Shown here piece by piece: positions 29,096-37,288 of a stretch of 39,860 nucleotides of DNA. Within the stretch, counting starts at the first letter, position 1. Every line of letters begins with the position of its first letter. The position numbers and the translations under genes are program-made. The stretch lies in NCBI GenBank assembly GCA_902826685.1, contig CADEFT010000003.1, positions 183,207 to 223,066 on the forward strand. The letters run 5' to 3'. The notes beneath the pieces were generated by a model. That model saw only the letters and a list, made by a program, of their open reading frames with translations, was not told the DNA's origin and did no database searches. Source of the stretch: an uncultured Acidobacteriota bacterium. GTDB lineage: Bacteria; Acidobacteriota; Terriglobia; Bryobacterales; Bryobacteraceae.

Positions 29096-32000
29096 ATGCG
29101 ACAGGTGGTCCCGCTCTTTCTTCTCTTTGTGTCCCTGGCCGGTGCGCAGACGTCGACTTCGGCCATCTCCGGCATTGTATCCGACTCATCGGGCGCCGCG
29201 GTTTCGGGCGCCAAGGTTACTCTTGAGAACGAAGCCACCGGAGTAACAAACCGGCAGGAGACCAATGAAGCCGGTTCTTATTCGTTCCCCGCCCTGCCAG
29301 CGGGATCTTACTCGGTAACCGTGGAGATGCAGGGGTTCCGCAAGGCGCGCCGCGGCGGGATTCCGCTGGAAGTGTCGAGTCCGCTGACAATCCCATTCAT
29401 TTTGGAACTGGGCGATTTGACCGAAGTGGTAACGGTGGAAAGCCAGGGCGCGATCGTGGAAACGGCGAACGCCACGCTCGGCAATGTGGTGACGCAGAAG
29501 GCGATCGCCGATCTGCCGTTGAACGGGCGCAATCCCCTGACGCTGTTGACGCTTGAGCCGGGTGTGGTGCAGCGGTCCAACGGCGGCGCGGGCACGGGCG
29601 TGCATGTCAACGGCTCGCGGGACATGTCGCACAACGTGACCATCGACGGCATTGAAGCCAATGAGTCGTCGGTCAACAATCCGACCAACAACGTGTACCG
29701 GCTGAATCCGGACAACGTGCAGGAATACAAGGTCACCACTTCCAACGCCACCGCCGAAGAGGGGCGCAACTCGGGTGCATCGGTTTCGGTGGCCACGCGC
29801 AGCGGCACCAACCGGTTCCACGGAACGATGTTTCACTTCTTCCGCAACACGGCGCTGAACGCCAATGAGTTTTTCGCCAATTCGCTAGGCAACCCGAAGC
29901 CCGATATGAAGCTCAACCAGTATGGCTTTGAGCTGGGCGGTCCGATTCGCAAGAACCGCACGTTCTTTTTCGTGAGCTGGCAGGGCCAGCGGGTCAATCT
30001 CGCGCAACCGGTGGACCAGGTGTACAGCTCGACTCCCACGGTGTTCACCGATGAGGCGCGGCGGGGCATCTTCCGCTATTTCGTGGCAAATCCAAACGGC
30101 CCTACCATGCTCGATGGGGAAGCGCTCGATCGCAATTCGCCGCGCATGGTGGATACGCGGACGGGCGCGCTGCGGCCGGGGTTGCGGACCTGCGCGAGCC
30201 CGACCGATGCGGGCTGCGTCGCTTCGTTCAATTTCGCCGCGGCCGATCCAATGGGCATCGGCACCGACCCGGTGGTGGGAAAGCTGCTGAGCCGCATTCC
30301 TCTGCCCAATTCCTTCGTGACGGGCGACGGGCTCAACACCGCCGCTTACCTGTGGAATCCTCCCTACCGCGTGCGGGGCCCAAGCTACATGGGCCGCATC
30401 GATCACAAAATCAGCGACTATCATTCGCTGTGGGGTCGGTGGCTGCAAAGCGATAACGACACGCTTGGCGGCGACCCCAACAACAGCCGTCCTCAGCTTT
30501 ACCCCGGTCTGCCGCCAATGGGCGAAGTGTATCGCGCCAGCAGCGGCCTGGCCGTGGGATTGCGCAGCACGCTGTCGCCGCGGGTGACCAATGAGCTGAC
30601 GCTCGGCTATTCGCGCTTCGGCTTCCTGTTCACGCAAGGCGAAGCGAATCCGGACTGGCCGAACGTGCCCTCTTACGCGCGCGGGCCTGGCACCGGCGCC
30701 ACGAATGCCTTCAACCACATCGACACGGGATTGCTGAACACGCCGCGCACCTATCGCGCGGTGACGACGCCGCAGATCCTCAACAACGTGAGCTTTCTGT
30801 CGGGCCAGCATTTCTTCAAAGCGGGATTCAACTTCCGCTTCTATCGCCATAACGATCAGCGCGGCCAGCCCGGCGGGGTGAATGTCACGCCGCTGACCAG
30901 CTTTGCCTATACCGTCCGCCCGGCGCAGGGATTCAACACGCCCGGGGTTTCGCGCCCTGGGGTGGCGGGCATTCACGCCACCGACAACAACCGCCTGTTG
31001 GGTGTCATCAACGACGTGATGGGCATACCGGCACGCATCACGCAAACCTACCTCGGCGAACTGCAATCGGATACGTTCCTGCCCTACAAGTCCGGCGGCT
31101 CGGTGACGCTTTGGAGCATGGGCCACCGGCTGAAGCAATACAATTTCTTCTTTCAGGATGAGTGGAAGGTACGCAAGACGCTGACGCTCAACCTTGGTGC
31201 GCGATGGGAGATCAACCCGCCGCCATCGGAAGCGCACGGACGCGTTTACGTTCCCGACGGATCCCTTGTGGGCGGCAACGATCTGATCGGCTTCGTCAAG
31301 GCGGACCGCTGGTTTCCGCGCATGAACTGGGGCGCCATCGGGCCACGAATCGCGCTGGCCTGGAATCCAAAGCCGGGCCTGGTGGTTCGCGCCGGTTACG
31401 CCATCGCCTTCGACACGCTTTCTTCCTTCCAGGTAACGGCCGTCTCCGGACGCGTGCCGGGATTGACGGCGCAGTGCTCGTCGACCGTCGGCGGCACGGC
31501 GACCGAAGGCTGTGCCGCGGCGCCGGACCGTCGCATCGGGCAGGGATTCCCGGACGAACTCGCTCCGCCGACGCGCAAGCCGTCCGAGTTTCTGAAGCCA
31601 CAACGGTCCCTGCTGACCAATTCGCCCGCGCTGGCCGTGTTCGATCCGAACGTGCAGGTACCGACCGTGCATCAGTGGAACATGACGGTGCAGAAACAGA
31701 TCGGCGAAGGCTTCGTGGCGCAGGTGGGCTATGTGGCGCGGCGCGGCACGCGGCTTTATCGCGCCTATGACATCAATCAGATCAATGCCGATCCGATTCT
31801 TCCTTCGTTTCTCGCCTTGCAGCAGAATTTCCGCGTGGGTTGCCAACCCGACGGCACACGCTGTCCCGACGGCGCCACGGCGGCCGCGGTACCGCTTTTG
31901 CAGCAAGGGGTGGTGAACGCGGCGTTCGTCAACTCCGCCGCCACGCAGAACGATTTGCGATTGAACGGCGCCGGCAACTTCGCCGGACGAATCGAGCAAA

Positions 32001-32854
32001 CCACGCTCGCCGCGCGGCTGCGGCCCAACCAGCAGTTCGGCACGATTACCTATCTCGACTCGGGCGGCGATTCTTACTATCACTCGATGCAGGCTTCGAT
32101 GCGCAAGCGCTTTTCAAAAGGCGTGATGCTGGGCGCGGCTTACACGTTCGGCAAGTCGATCGACACGCAATCGGTGGATCCGGTGGCGTCGAGTTCCGGC
32201 GGAGGGTTAAGCACAACCAACTCGCGCACGCCCACCGACATTCGCAACTGGCGCCTCGAACGGGCGCGCAGCGATTTCGACCGCACACACACACTCACCG
32301 CGAACTTCATTTACGAGCTGCCGTTCGGCAAGCAAAAGATGTGGGGCGGGTGGAGTTTGAACGGTCTCACGACGTTCATGACCGGCGAGCCATTCAGCGT
32401 GCGCAGCGGCGTGCGTACGTCGAATTTTTCGCACGAGTCGCGCGCCGACATCATCGGTCCGGGCGTGAGGACCGCGCTGCAGGAGAAGGCCGGCGTCGTG
32501 GGGCCGGTGCTGTTCGCCAATTCCGATGGCTTCGCCATTCCCTCGCCGGGCGCCAACGGAGCGGGACGGAACGTCTTCGCTTCTCCCAACTTTTTCAACG
32601 CCGATATCAGCGTGACCAAAGTCTTCGCGCTCTCCGAGCGGACCAGCCTGCAGTTCCGCGCCGAGGCGTTCAATTTCTTGAATCGCGCGAACTTCGACAA
32701 CCCACGCGATACGAGCGTGGGTACGCCGAGCTTCGTCTCCACGCTGTTCGGACAGACATGCTGCGCCACGGTATCGACCGCCAGTTCGCGCTCGGTGATT
32801 CAGACGGGTGAGTCGGCCCGGGTGGTGCAGTTCGCGCTCAAGCTTCGGTTCTGA
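29096..32854 (+). CDS. Oar-like TonB-dependent receptor with carboxypeptidase-regulatory domain
   Basis: 1252 aa. A signal peptide (MRQVVPLFLLFVSLAGAQ) is followed by a CarboxypepD-reg/Cna-B-like domain (about 20-110: GIVSDSSGAAVSGAKVTL, then GSYSFPALPAGSYSVTVEMQGF). The plug contains ADLPLNGRNPLTLLTLEPG, and a large beta-barrel ends with the aromatic C-terminus LKLRF typical of outer-membrane insertion. This is the expanded Acidobacteriota/Myxococcus Oar type, length normal. It imports an oligosaccharide or another large solute in a TonB-dependent manner. It lies 20 bp after the sugar-binding gene in the same direction, which makes a linked outer-membrane/periplasm uptake route plausible. 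It converges on the ABC permease with a 3-bp gap. Confidence 0.93.
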   Translation: MRQVVPLFLLFVSLAGAQTSTSAISGIVSDSSGAAVSGAKVTLENEATGVTNRQETNEAGSYSFPALPAGSYSVTVEMQGFRKARRGGIPLEVSSPLTIPFILELGDLTEVVTVESQGAIVETANATLGNVVTQKAIADLPLNGRNPLTLLTLEPGVVQRSNGGAGTGVHVNGSRDMSHNVTIDGIEANESSVNNPTNNVYRLNPDNVQEYKVTTSNATAEEGRNSGASVSVATRSGTNRFHGTMFHFFRNTALNANEFFANSLGNPKPDMKLNQYGFELGGPIRKNRTFFFVSWQGQRVNLAQPVDQVYSSTPTVFTDEARRGIFRYFVANPNGPTMLDGEALDRNSPRMVDTRTGALRPGLRTCASPTDAGCVASFNFAAADPMGIGTDPVVGKLLSRIPLPNSFVTGDGLNTAAYLWNPPYRVRGPSYMGRIDHKISDYHSLWGRWLQSDNDTLGGDPNNSRPQLYPGLPPMGEVYRASSGLAVGLRSTLSPRVTNELTLGYSRFGFLFTQGEANPDWPNVPSYARGPGTGATNAFNHIDTGLLNTPRTYRAVTTPQILNNVSFLSGQHFFKAGFNFRFYRHNDQRGQPGGVNVTPLTSFAYTVRPAQGFNTPGVSRPGVAGIHATDNNRLLGVINDVMGIPARITQTYLGELQSDTFLPYKSGGSVTLWSMGHRLKQYNFFFQDEWKVRKTLTLNLGARWEINPPPSEAHGRVYVPDGSLVGGNDLIGFVKADRWFPRMNWGAIGPRIALAWNPKPGLVVRAGYAIAFDTLSSFQVTAVSGRVPGLTAQCSSTVGGTATEGCAAAPDRRIGQGFPDELAPPTRKPSEFLKPQRSLLTNSPALAVFDPNVQVPTVHQWNMTVQKQIGEGFVAQVGYVARRGTRLYRAYDINQINADPILPSFLALQQNFRVGCQPDGTRCPDGATAAAVPLLQQGVVNAAFVNSAATQNDLRLNGAGNFAGRIEQTTLAARLRPNQQFGTITYLDSGGDSYYHSMQASMRKRFSKGVMLGAAYTFGKSIDTQSVDPVASSSGGGLSTTNSRTPTDIRNWRLERARSDFDRTHTLTANFIYELPFGKQKMWGGWSLNGLTTFMTGEPFSVRSGVRTSNFSHESRADIIGPGVRTALQEKAGVVGPVLFANSDGFAIPSPGANGAGRNVFASPNFFNADISVTKVFALSERTSLQFRAEAFNFLNRANFDNPRDTSVGTPSFVSTLFGQTCCATVSTASSRSVIQTGESARVVQFALKLRF

Positions 32855-32857
32855 ACT

Positions 32858-33793
32858 TCACGCGCCGAGGCGGCGTTTGCGCAGTTCATCGAACCACACG
32901 GCGAGGATGATGACCGCGCCGATGATGGCCTGTTGCAGATAAGGACTGATGCCGAGTAAATCGCTGCCGTTGGCGAGCAGGCCCATGATGAACGCCCCGA
33001 TGAGGGTACCGACCACGCTGCCTTCGCCGCCGCGCAGGCTGCCCCCGCCGATGACGACGGCGGCGATCGCCTGCAACTCATAGCCCTGGCCCGCGGTCGG
33101 CTGGCCGGTCATCAGCCGCGACGCTTCGATCATGCCGGCCAGTCCGGTCAGCATGCCACCGATGGCGTACACGGCGGTGGTGTGGAAGGCCACCGGAATG
33201 CCGGCGTAGACCGCGGCGTGTTCATTGCTGCCGATGGAAAACGCGTAACGGCCGAGGCGGGTATGCTCGAGCAGTACATGAACGGCGGCGGCGCAGGCGA
33301 TCAGCACCCACAGCACAAAGGGCACACCCAACAGATTCCCTTCTCCGAGGTAGGAGAACGCAGGCGGAATCTGGTGCACAGGCAGCCCGTTTGAAATGAT
33401 AAGCGTCGCGCCGCGAATGATTCCCAGAGTGCCCAGCGTCACGATGAACGGATTGATCTTGAGGCGCGTGGTCAGCAGCCCGTTGACCAGTCCGCAGGCG
33501 CTGCCCGTCAGGATACCGATGACGATGCCGAGGCCGATGGGGTAGCCCTTCTCCATCGCCATGGTGCCGAGCAATCCGCCCATGGCGAGAATGGCACCGA
33601 CGGAAAGATCGATGCCGCCGGAGATGATGACCAGCGTCATGCCAAGCGCCATCAGGTTGATGACGGCGGTCTGGCGCACCACGCTCGACAGATTGGTCTT
33701 CGAGAGAAAATGATCCGGCGAGGCGATGGAGAGACCCACAAACAACAGGATCAAAGTCAGGAACGGCAGCAGACGCTGCAGCCGCTGGGTCAT
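32858..33793 (-). CDS. Ribose-type ABC transporter permease (RbsC family)
   Basis: 311 aa with about 8-10 membrane helices. The family signature region GMTLVIISGGIDLSVGAILAMGG is followed by GLVNGLLTTRLKINPFIVTLGTLGIIRG and the coupling segment VVIGGGSLRGGEGSVVGTLIGA. It forms the transmembrane channel for a monosaccharide together with the RbsA-like ATPase. It overlaps the upstream ATPase gene by 4 bp. The matching binding protein is most likely the RbsB-type gene at 28116, on the opposite strand beyond the receptor. Confidence 0.92.
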   Translation of the reverse strand: MTQRLQRLLPFLTLILLFVGLSIASPDHFLSKTNLSSVVRQTAVINLMALGMTLVIISGGIDLSVGAILAMGGLLGTMAMEKGYPIGLGIVIGILTGSACGLVNGLLTTRLKINPFIVTLGTLGIIRGATLIISNGLPVHQIPPAFSYLGEGNLLGVPFVLWVLIACAAAVHVLLEHTRLGRYAFSIGSNEHAAVYAGIPVAFHTTAVYAIGGMLTGLAGMIEASRLMTGQPTAGQGYELQAIAAVVIGGGSLRGGEGSVVGTLIGAFIMGLLANGSDLLGISPYLQQAIIGAVIILAVWFDELRKRRLGA

Positions 33794-35277
33794 TCGCTTC
33801 CTCCCTCAACCGCCAGGTGCATGATGGCTTCCTGGGTGGTATTGCCGGGCAATTCGCCGGAGATTCTTCCCTGCCGCATAACCAGGATCCGATCGGCCAC
33901 CTGCAGCAGCTCGGGCAGCTCGGAGCTGACCATGAGAATCGCGGCGCCCGAGCGCGCCAGCTCGTCCATCACTTCGTAGACTTCGGCCTTGGCGCCCACG
34001 TCGATGCCGCGTGTCGGTTCATCGAAGAGAAACACCTTGGCGCCGCGCACCAGCCACTTGGCGATGACCACCTTCTGCTGGTTGCCACCGCTGAGCCGTC
34101 CGGCAAGCTGGCGCGGCGACTGGCAGCGGATTCGAAGCCGCTCCGTGTAGCCGGCGGCGATCTTCGCTTCCGCCGCGTGATCGATGCCCACACCCGCGCG
34201 GGCGACTTTATCCATCGACGCCGCGGTCATGTTGTAGCCGATGGGCAGCATGGTGGCGAGTCCGGCGCGCTGGCGGTCTTCGGGGATCAGCGCCACTCCA
34301 TGGGCGACGGCCTCGCGCGGACTGCGGGACTGGGCCGGCTCGCCCTGCACGCGCACCGTACCCGAATCGATCGGGTCGAGCCCGAAGATGGCGCGGCAGA
34401 GTTCGGTGCGGCCGGCGCCGATGAGTCCGGCCATGCCCACGATCTCGCCCGCGCGAATGGTGAACGAAATATTTTCGAGCAGCGGCCGGCGCGTCACTCC
34501 CTGCACTTCGAGCAGCGGCTCGCCGGCGGGCAGCGGCTTTCGCGAATAGAGCTGTCCCATGTCGCGGCCGACCATGTGCTGGATCAGCCGCGCGGTGGTG
34601 ATTTCGGCGAGCGGGCCGGTGTGTACGGTTTCGCCGTCGCGCAGGATGGTCACTCGGTCCCCCACGGCACGGAGTTCCTCCAGCCGGTGGGTGATATAGA
34701 TCACGCCCATCTTGCGTTCCTTCAAGGCGCGCACGATGCGGAACACTTCCCGTGTTTCGGCTTCGGAAAGCGAGCTGGTGGGCTCATCGAAAATCAGCAG
34801 GCTGGAGCCGTGCTGGATCGCACGGCAGATCTCCACCAGTTGTTTGCCCGCCGGGCTCAGCCGCTCGACGCGCCACTCGGCCTGGAGGGGGAAGCGATGC
34901 TCGGCGATGAGCCGGCGCGCCTGTTCGAGCATCAGGCCGCGGTTGACAAACCCCAGCGGGTGCCGCGGCTCACGGCCGAGAAAGATGTTTTCGGCCACCG
35001 AAAGATGAGGTGCCAGCAGCGATTCCTGGTGCACCATGGCGATGCCCATGCGGGCGGCGTCGGCCGGTTTGGCGAAGCTGGCGCGCTCGCCTTTCCACAG
35101 CAGTTCGCCGGCATCGGGCTGGTGGAGCCCCGCCACGATTTTCATGAGCGTGGACTTGCCCGCGCCGTTCTCGCCGAGTAGCAGATGAACCTCGCCCGGC
35201 TCCACTTGGAGGTTGCCGTTCCTGAGGGCGACTACGCCCCCGAAGCGCTTTTGGATCGAGCGCAGTTCCAGGATCAT
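33790..35277 (-). CDS. Ribose-type ABC transporter ATP-binding protein (RbsA family)
   Basis: 495 aa with two fused ABC domains. Domain 1 has Walker A GENGAGKS, a degenerate signature LSPAGKQ and Walker B LLIFDEPTSSL. Domain 2 has the usual degenerate Walker A (GLIGAGRTEL), signature LSGGNQQK and Walker B VFLFDEPTRGID. It drives sugar import with the permease encoded 4 bp overlapping downstream. The start ATG is at 35277; the upstream 34 bp to the divergent SRPBCC start holds only short promoter-like sequence. Confidence 0.93.
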   Translation of the reverse strand: MILELRSIQKRFGGVVALRNGNLQVEPGEVHLLLGENGAGKSTLMKIVAGLHQPDAGELLWKGERASFAKPADAARMGIAMVHQESLLAPHLSVAENIFLGREPRHPLGFVNRGLMLEQARRLIAEHRFPLQAEWRVERLSPAGKQLVEICRAIQHGSSLLIFDEPTSSLSEAETREVFRIVRALKERKMGVIYITHRLEELRAVGDRVTILRDGETVHTGPLAEITTARLIQHMVGRDMGQLYSRKPLPAGEPLLEVQGVTRRPLLENISFTIRAGEIVGMAGLIGAGRTELCRAIFGLDPIDSGTVRVQGEPAQSRSPREAVAHGVALIPEDRQRAGLATMLPIGYNMTAASMDKVARAGVGIDHAAEAKIAAGYTERLRIRCQSPRQLAGRLSGGNQQKVVIAKWLVRGAKVFLFDEPTRGIDVGAKAEVYEVMDELARSGAAILMVSSELPELLQVADRILVMRQGRISGELPGNTTQEAIMHLAVEGGSE

Positions 35278-35296
35278 CTACAAACTCACTAGAGTG

Positions 35297-35302
35297 TACA
35301 CT
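35297..35302 (+). promoter_or_regulatory. -10-like TACACT, 9 nt before the SRPBCC gene
   Basis: TACACT, then GAATCGGCC, then ATG 35312; no SD. It lies in the 34-bp divergent gap shared with the RbsA-type gene. Compatible with a leaderless start. Confidence 0.35.
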
Positions 35303-35311
35303 GAATCGGCC

Positions 35312-35755
35312 ATGCTATCGCTTGAATGCAGTACTTTGATTCGCGCACCGGTTCGAAAGGTATGGGAGTTCCATGAGCGCGAAGACGCGCTGAAGCTGCT
35401 TTCGCCGCCTGGCACAACGATCGTATGGCGCAAAGGGAAGCTGGAGGCAGGCGCTCAGGTGGAGATCCTGGCGCCGGTGGCGGGGCCCGTGAAGGTGCGG
35501 TGGCTCGCGCTGCATGTCGATTGCGTGCCGCTCCAATATTTCGTGGATGAGCAGGTGCGCGGCCCGTTCCGGTATTGGCGGCATGAGCATCGCTTCGAGA
35601 CCGGAGAGGGCGGCATGAGGCTGACCGATTCGATCCGGTTCTCGCTGCCGCTGGCGCCGGTTTCGGACTGGCTGATCGGCTGGGCGGTGAAGCTGCGGTT
35701 GAAGGCGATGTTCGCGGGCCGCCATGAGATTACGCGGCGGGCGTGTGAAGGGTGA
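35312..35755 (+). CDS. SRPBCC (START-like) ligand-binding family protein
   Basis: 147 aa from ATG 35312; the open frame upstream to 35213 would overlap the divergent ATPase gene. A helix-grip fold is suggested by STLIRAPVRKVWEFHEREDALKLLSPPG at the N-terminus, FRYWRHEHRFE in the middle strands and a C-terminal helix (LIGWAVKLRLKAMFAGRHEITRR). The family binds hydrophobic ligands or acts as a cyclase, dehydratase or cell-division-inhibitor-like protein; the specific role is unknown. It converges on dnaB with a 3-bp gap. Confidence 0.85.
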   Translation: MLSLECSTLIRAPVRKVWEFHEREDALKLLSPPGTTIVWRKGKLEAGAQVEILAPVAGPVKVRWLALHVDCVPLQYFVDEQVRGPFRYWRHEHRFETGEGGMRLTDSIRFSLPLAPVSDWLIGWAVKLRLKAMFAGRHEITRRACEG

Positions 35756-35758
35756 AGC

Positions 35759-37129
35759 TCACTCGCCGGAAGGTCCGTCTTCGTCCAGATCGCCCAGGCG
35801 GTTCTCAAACTTGGTAAGGCTGTGCAGGAAGACGAGGTTGACTTTGCCGGTGGGGCCGTTGCGCTGTTTGGCGATGATGAGTTCGGCAAGTCCCTTGAGA
35901 TCGGTGCGATCGGGTTTGTAGACTTCTTCGCGGAAGATGAAGCAGACGATATCGGCGTCCTGTTCGATGGACCCGGATTCGCGCAGGTCGCTCAACTGGG
36001 GACGATGATCGCCCTGGCGGGTTTCCGGCGCGCGGCTCAACTGCGAGAGCGCGAGCACGGGCACTTCGAGTTCCTTGGAAAGCAGTTTCAGACCGCGCGA
36101 GAGGGCGCTGACTTCCTGCACACGGCTTTCCACGCGGCCCTTGGAGCTCATTAACTGCAGATAGTCGACCACCACCAGGCCCAGGCCGTGCTCGGCCTTG
36201 AGGCGGCGCAGCTTGGCGTGAATATCCATGAGGTTGGTGCTGGCGGTGTCGTCGATGAATAGGGGCGCTTCGGTGAGTTCGGCGGCCGCCACCTGAAGCT
36301 GGCGGCGCTCGTTGGCATTCAAAAAGCCGGCGCGGAATTTCTGGCTGTCGACGCGCGCGGCGGCGCATAGCAGGCGCGTGAGCAGCGACTCCTTCGACAT
36401 TTCGAGCGAGAAGATGGCGGTCGGCTTCTTCACCACCGCCGCCACGTGATAAGCGAGGTTGAGAGCCAGCGCCGTCTTGCCCATGGCCGGGCGCGCCGCG
36501 AGGATAATCAGCTCGCCGGGGCGGATGCCACCGGTTTTCTCGTCGAGTTTCTGAAAACCCGTGGAAACGCCCTGAATGCGTTTGCTCGGATCGAGGAAGG
36601 CGTTGAGTCCACCCTCGTATCCTTCGATAATCTCGGCCGGACTCGACAGGCCGGTGGATCCGCGCGCCTCGCCGAGTTTGAGAATCTCGTCGCCCGCCGA
36701 GGCGAGAATCGAATCCGGCTCCTCGTCGCCGGAGATGCAGCGGTCGATGGTGCGCTGCGAGGTGAGAATGATCCGCCGCAACAGCGCCTTGCTCTTGACG
36801 ATGCGGATGTAGGAATCGAGGTTGGCAATCTGCGGCAGGCCGTCGTCGAGCGAGACGAGGTAGCCGACGCCATCCACCGCTTCGAGCTGGCCGGCCTTCA
36901 TCAGCTCATTGGCGAGCGTGACGCGGTCGATACGCTCGCCGCGGTCGTTGAGGGCCATCATGCGATGGAAGATCTTGCGGTGCTTTTCGAGGCTGAAGTC
37001 CTCTGGGTCGAGGATGCCGGCGACCTGCAGGAACTGGGCGTCGTCGATGAGGATGGAGCCGAGCACGAACCGTTCGGCGTCGGCGTTGGATGGCAGTCCC
37101 TTTTCGAAGATGGCGTCTTCGAGCGGCAT
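35759..37129 (-). CDS. dnaB: Replicative DNA helicase DnaB
   Basis: 456 aa, full length. The N-terminal DnaG-interaction domain (about 12-115) starts NADAERFVLGSILIDD. After the linker, the RecA-like helicase core has Walker A ARPAMGKT (212-219), Walker B in GLVVVDYLQLM, the SLEMSKE motif and the C-terminal QLSRAPETR, then SDLRESGSIEQDADIV. It is the hexameric 5'-3' helicase of the replication fork. No intein or insertion is present. A GGGAGGA SD lies upstream but at long spacing (about 20 nt), and a TACAAT -10 lies farther upstream (37159-37164). Two DnaA-box-like 9-mers occur within 170 bp of the start. Confidence 0.96.
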   Translation of the reverse strand: MPLEDAIFEKGLPSNADAERFVLGSILIDDAQFLQVAGILDPEDFSLEKHRKIFHRMMALNDRGERIDRVTLANELMKAGQLEAVDGVGYLVSLDDGLPQIANLDSYIRIVKSKALLRRIILTSQRTIDRCISGDEEPDSILASAGDEILKLGEARGSTGLSSPAEIIEGYEGGLNAFLDPSKRIQGVSTGFQKLDEKTGGIRPGELIILAARPAMGKTALALNLAYHVAAVVKKPTAIFSLEMSKESLLTRLLCAAARVDSQKFRAGFLNANERRQLQVAAAELTEAPLFIDDTASTNLMDIHAKLRRLKAEHGLGLVVVDYLQLMSSKGRVESRVQEVSALSRGLKLLSKELEVPVLALSQLSRAPETRQGDHRPQLSDLRESGSIEQDADIVCFIFREEVYKPDRTDLKGLAELIIAKQRNGPTGKVNLVFLHSLTKFENRLGDLDEDGPSGE

Positions 37130-37158
37130 CGAAGTCGGTTCCCCCGGATTCCTCCCAA

Positions 37159-37164
37159 ATTGTA
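37159..37164 (-). promoter_or_regulatory. -10-like TACAAT of dnaB
   Basis: The minus strand reads TTCGAT-16 nt-TACAAT, giving a predicted start about 22 nt before the dnaB ATG (37129). The -35 match is poor. The rest of the 159-bp gap to the kinase gene holds one DnaA-box-like 9-mer (37217-37225). Confidence 0.4.
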
Positions 37165-37216
37165 TCGAGCGGCGCTGTGGATCGAACGGTGGAAAACCGG
37201 TGAATATCGGCTGGAA

Positions 37217-37225
37217 TTTCCCACA
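37217..37225 (+). promoter_or_regulatory. DnaA-box-like 9-mer, one mismatch
   Basis: TTTCCCACA differs from TTWTNCACA at one position. It lies upstream of the dnaB promoter and 68 bp from a perfect box at 37293. It may be chance. Confidence 0.25.
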
Positions 37226-37288
37226 GCGGCGGCCGGCTGCAAGCCCATGATAACAGGGGCGGCGAAACGGGAGACGGCTCCGATTTCC

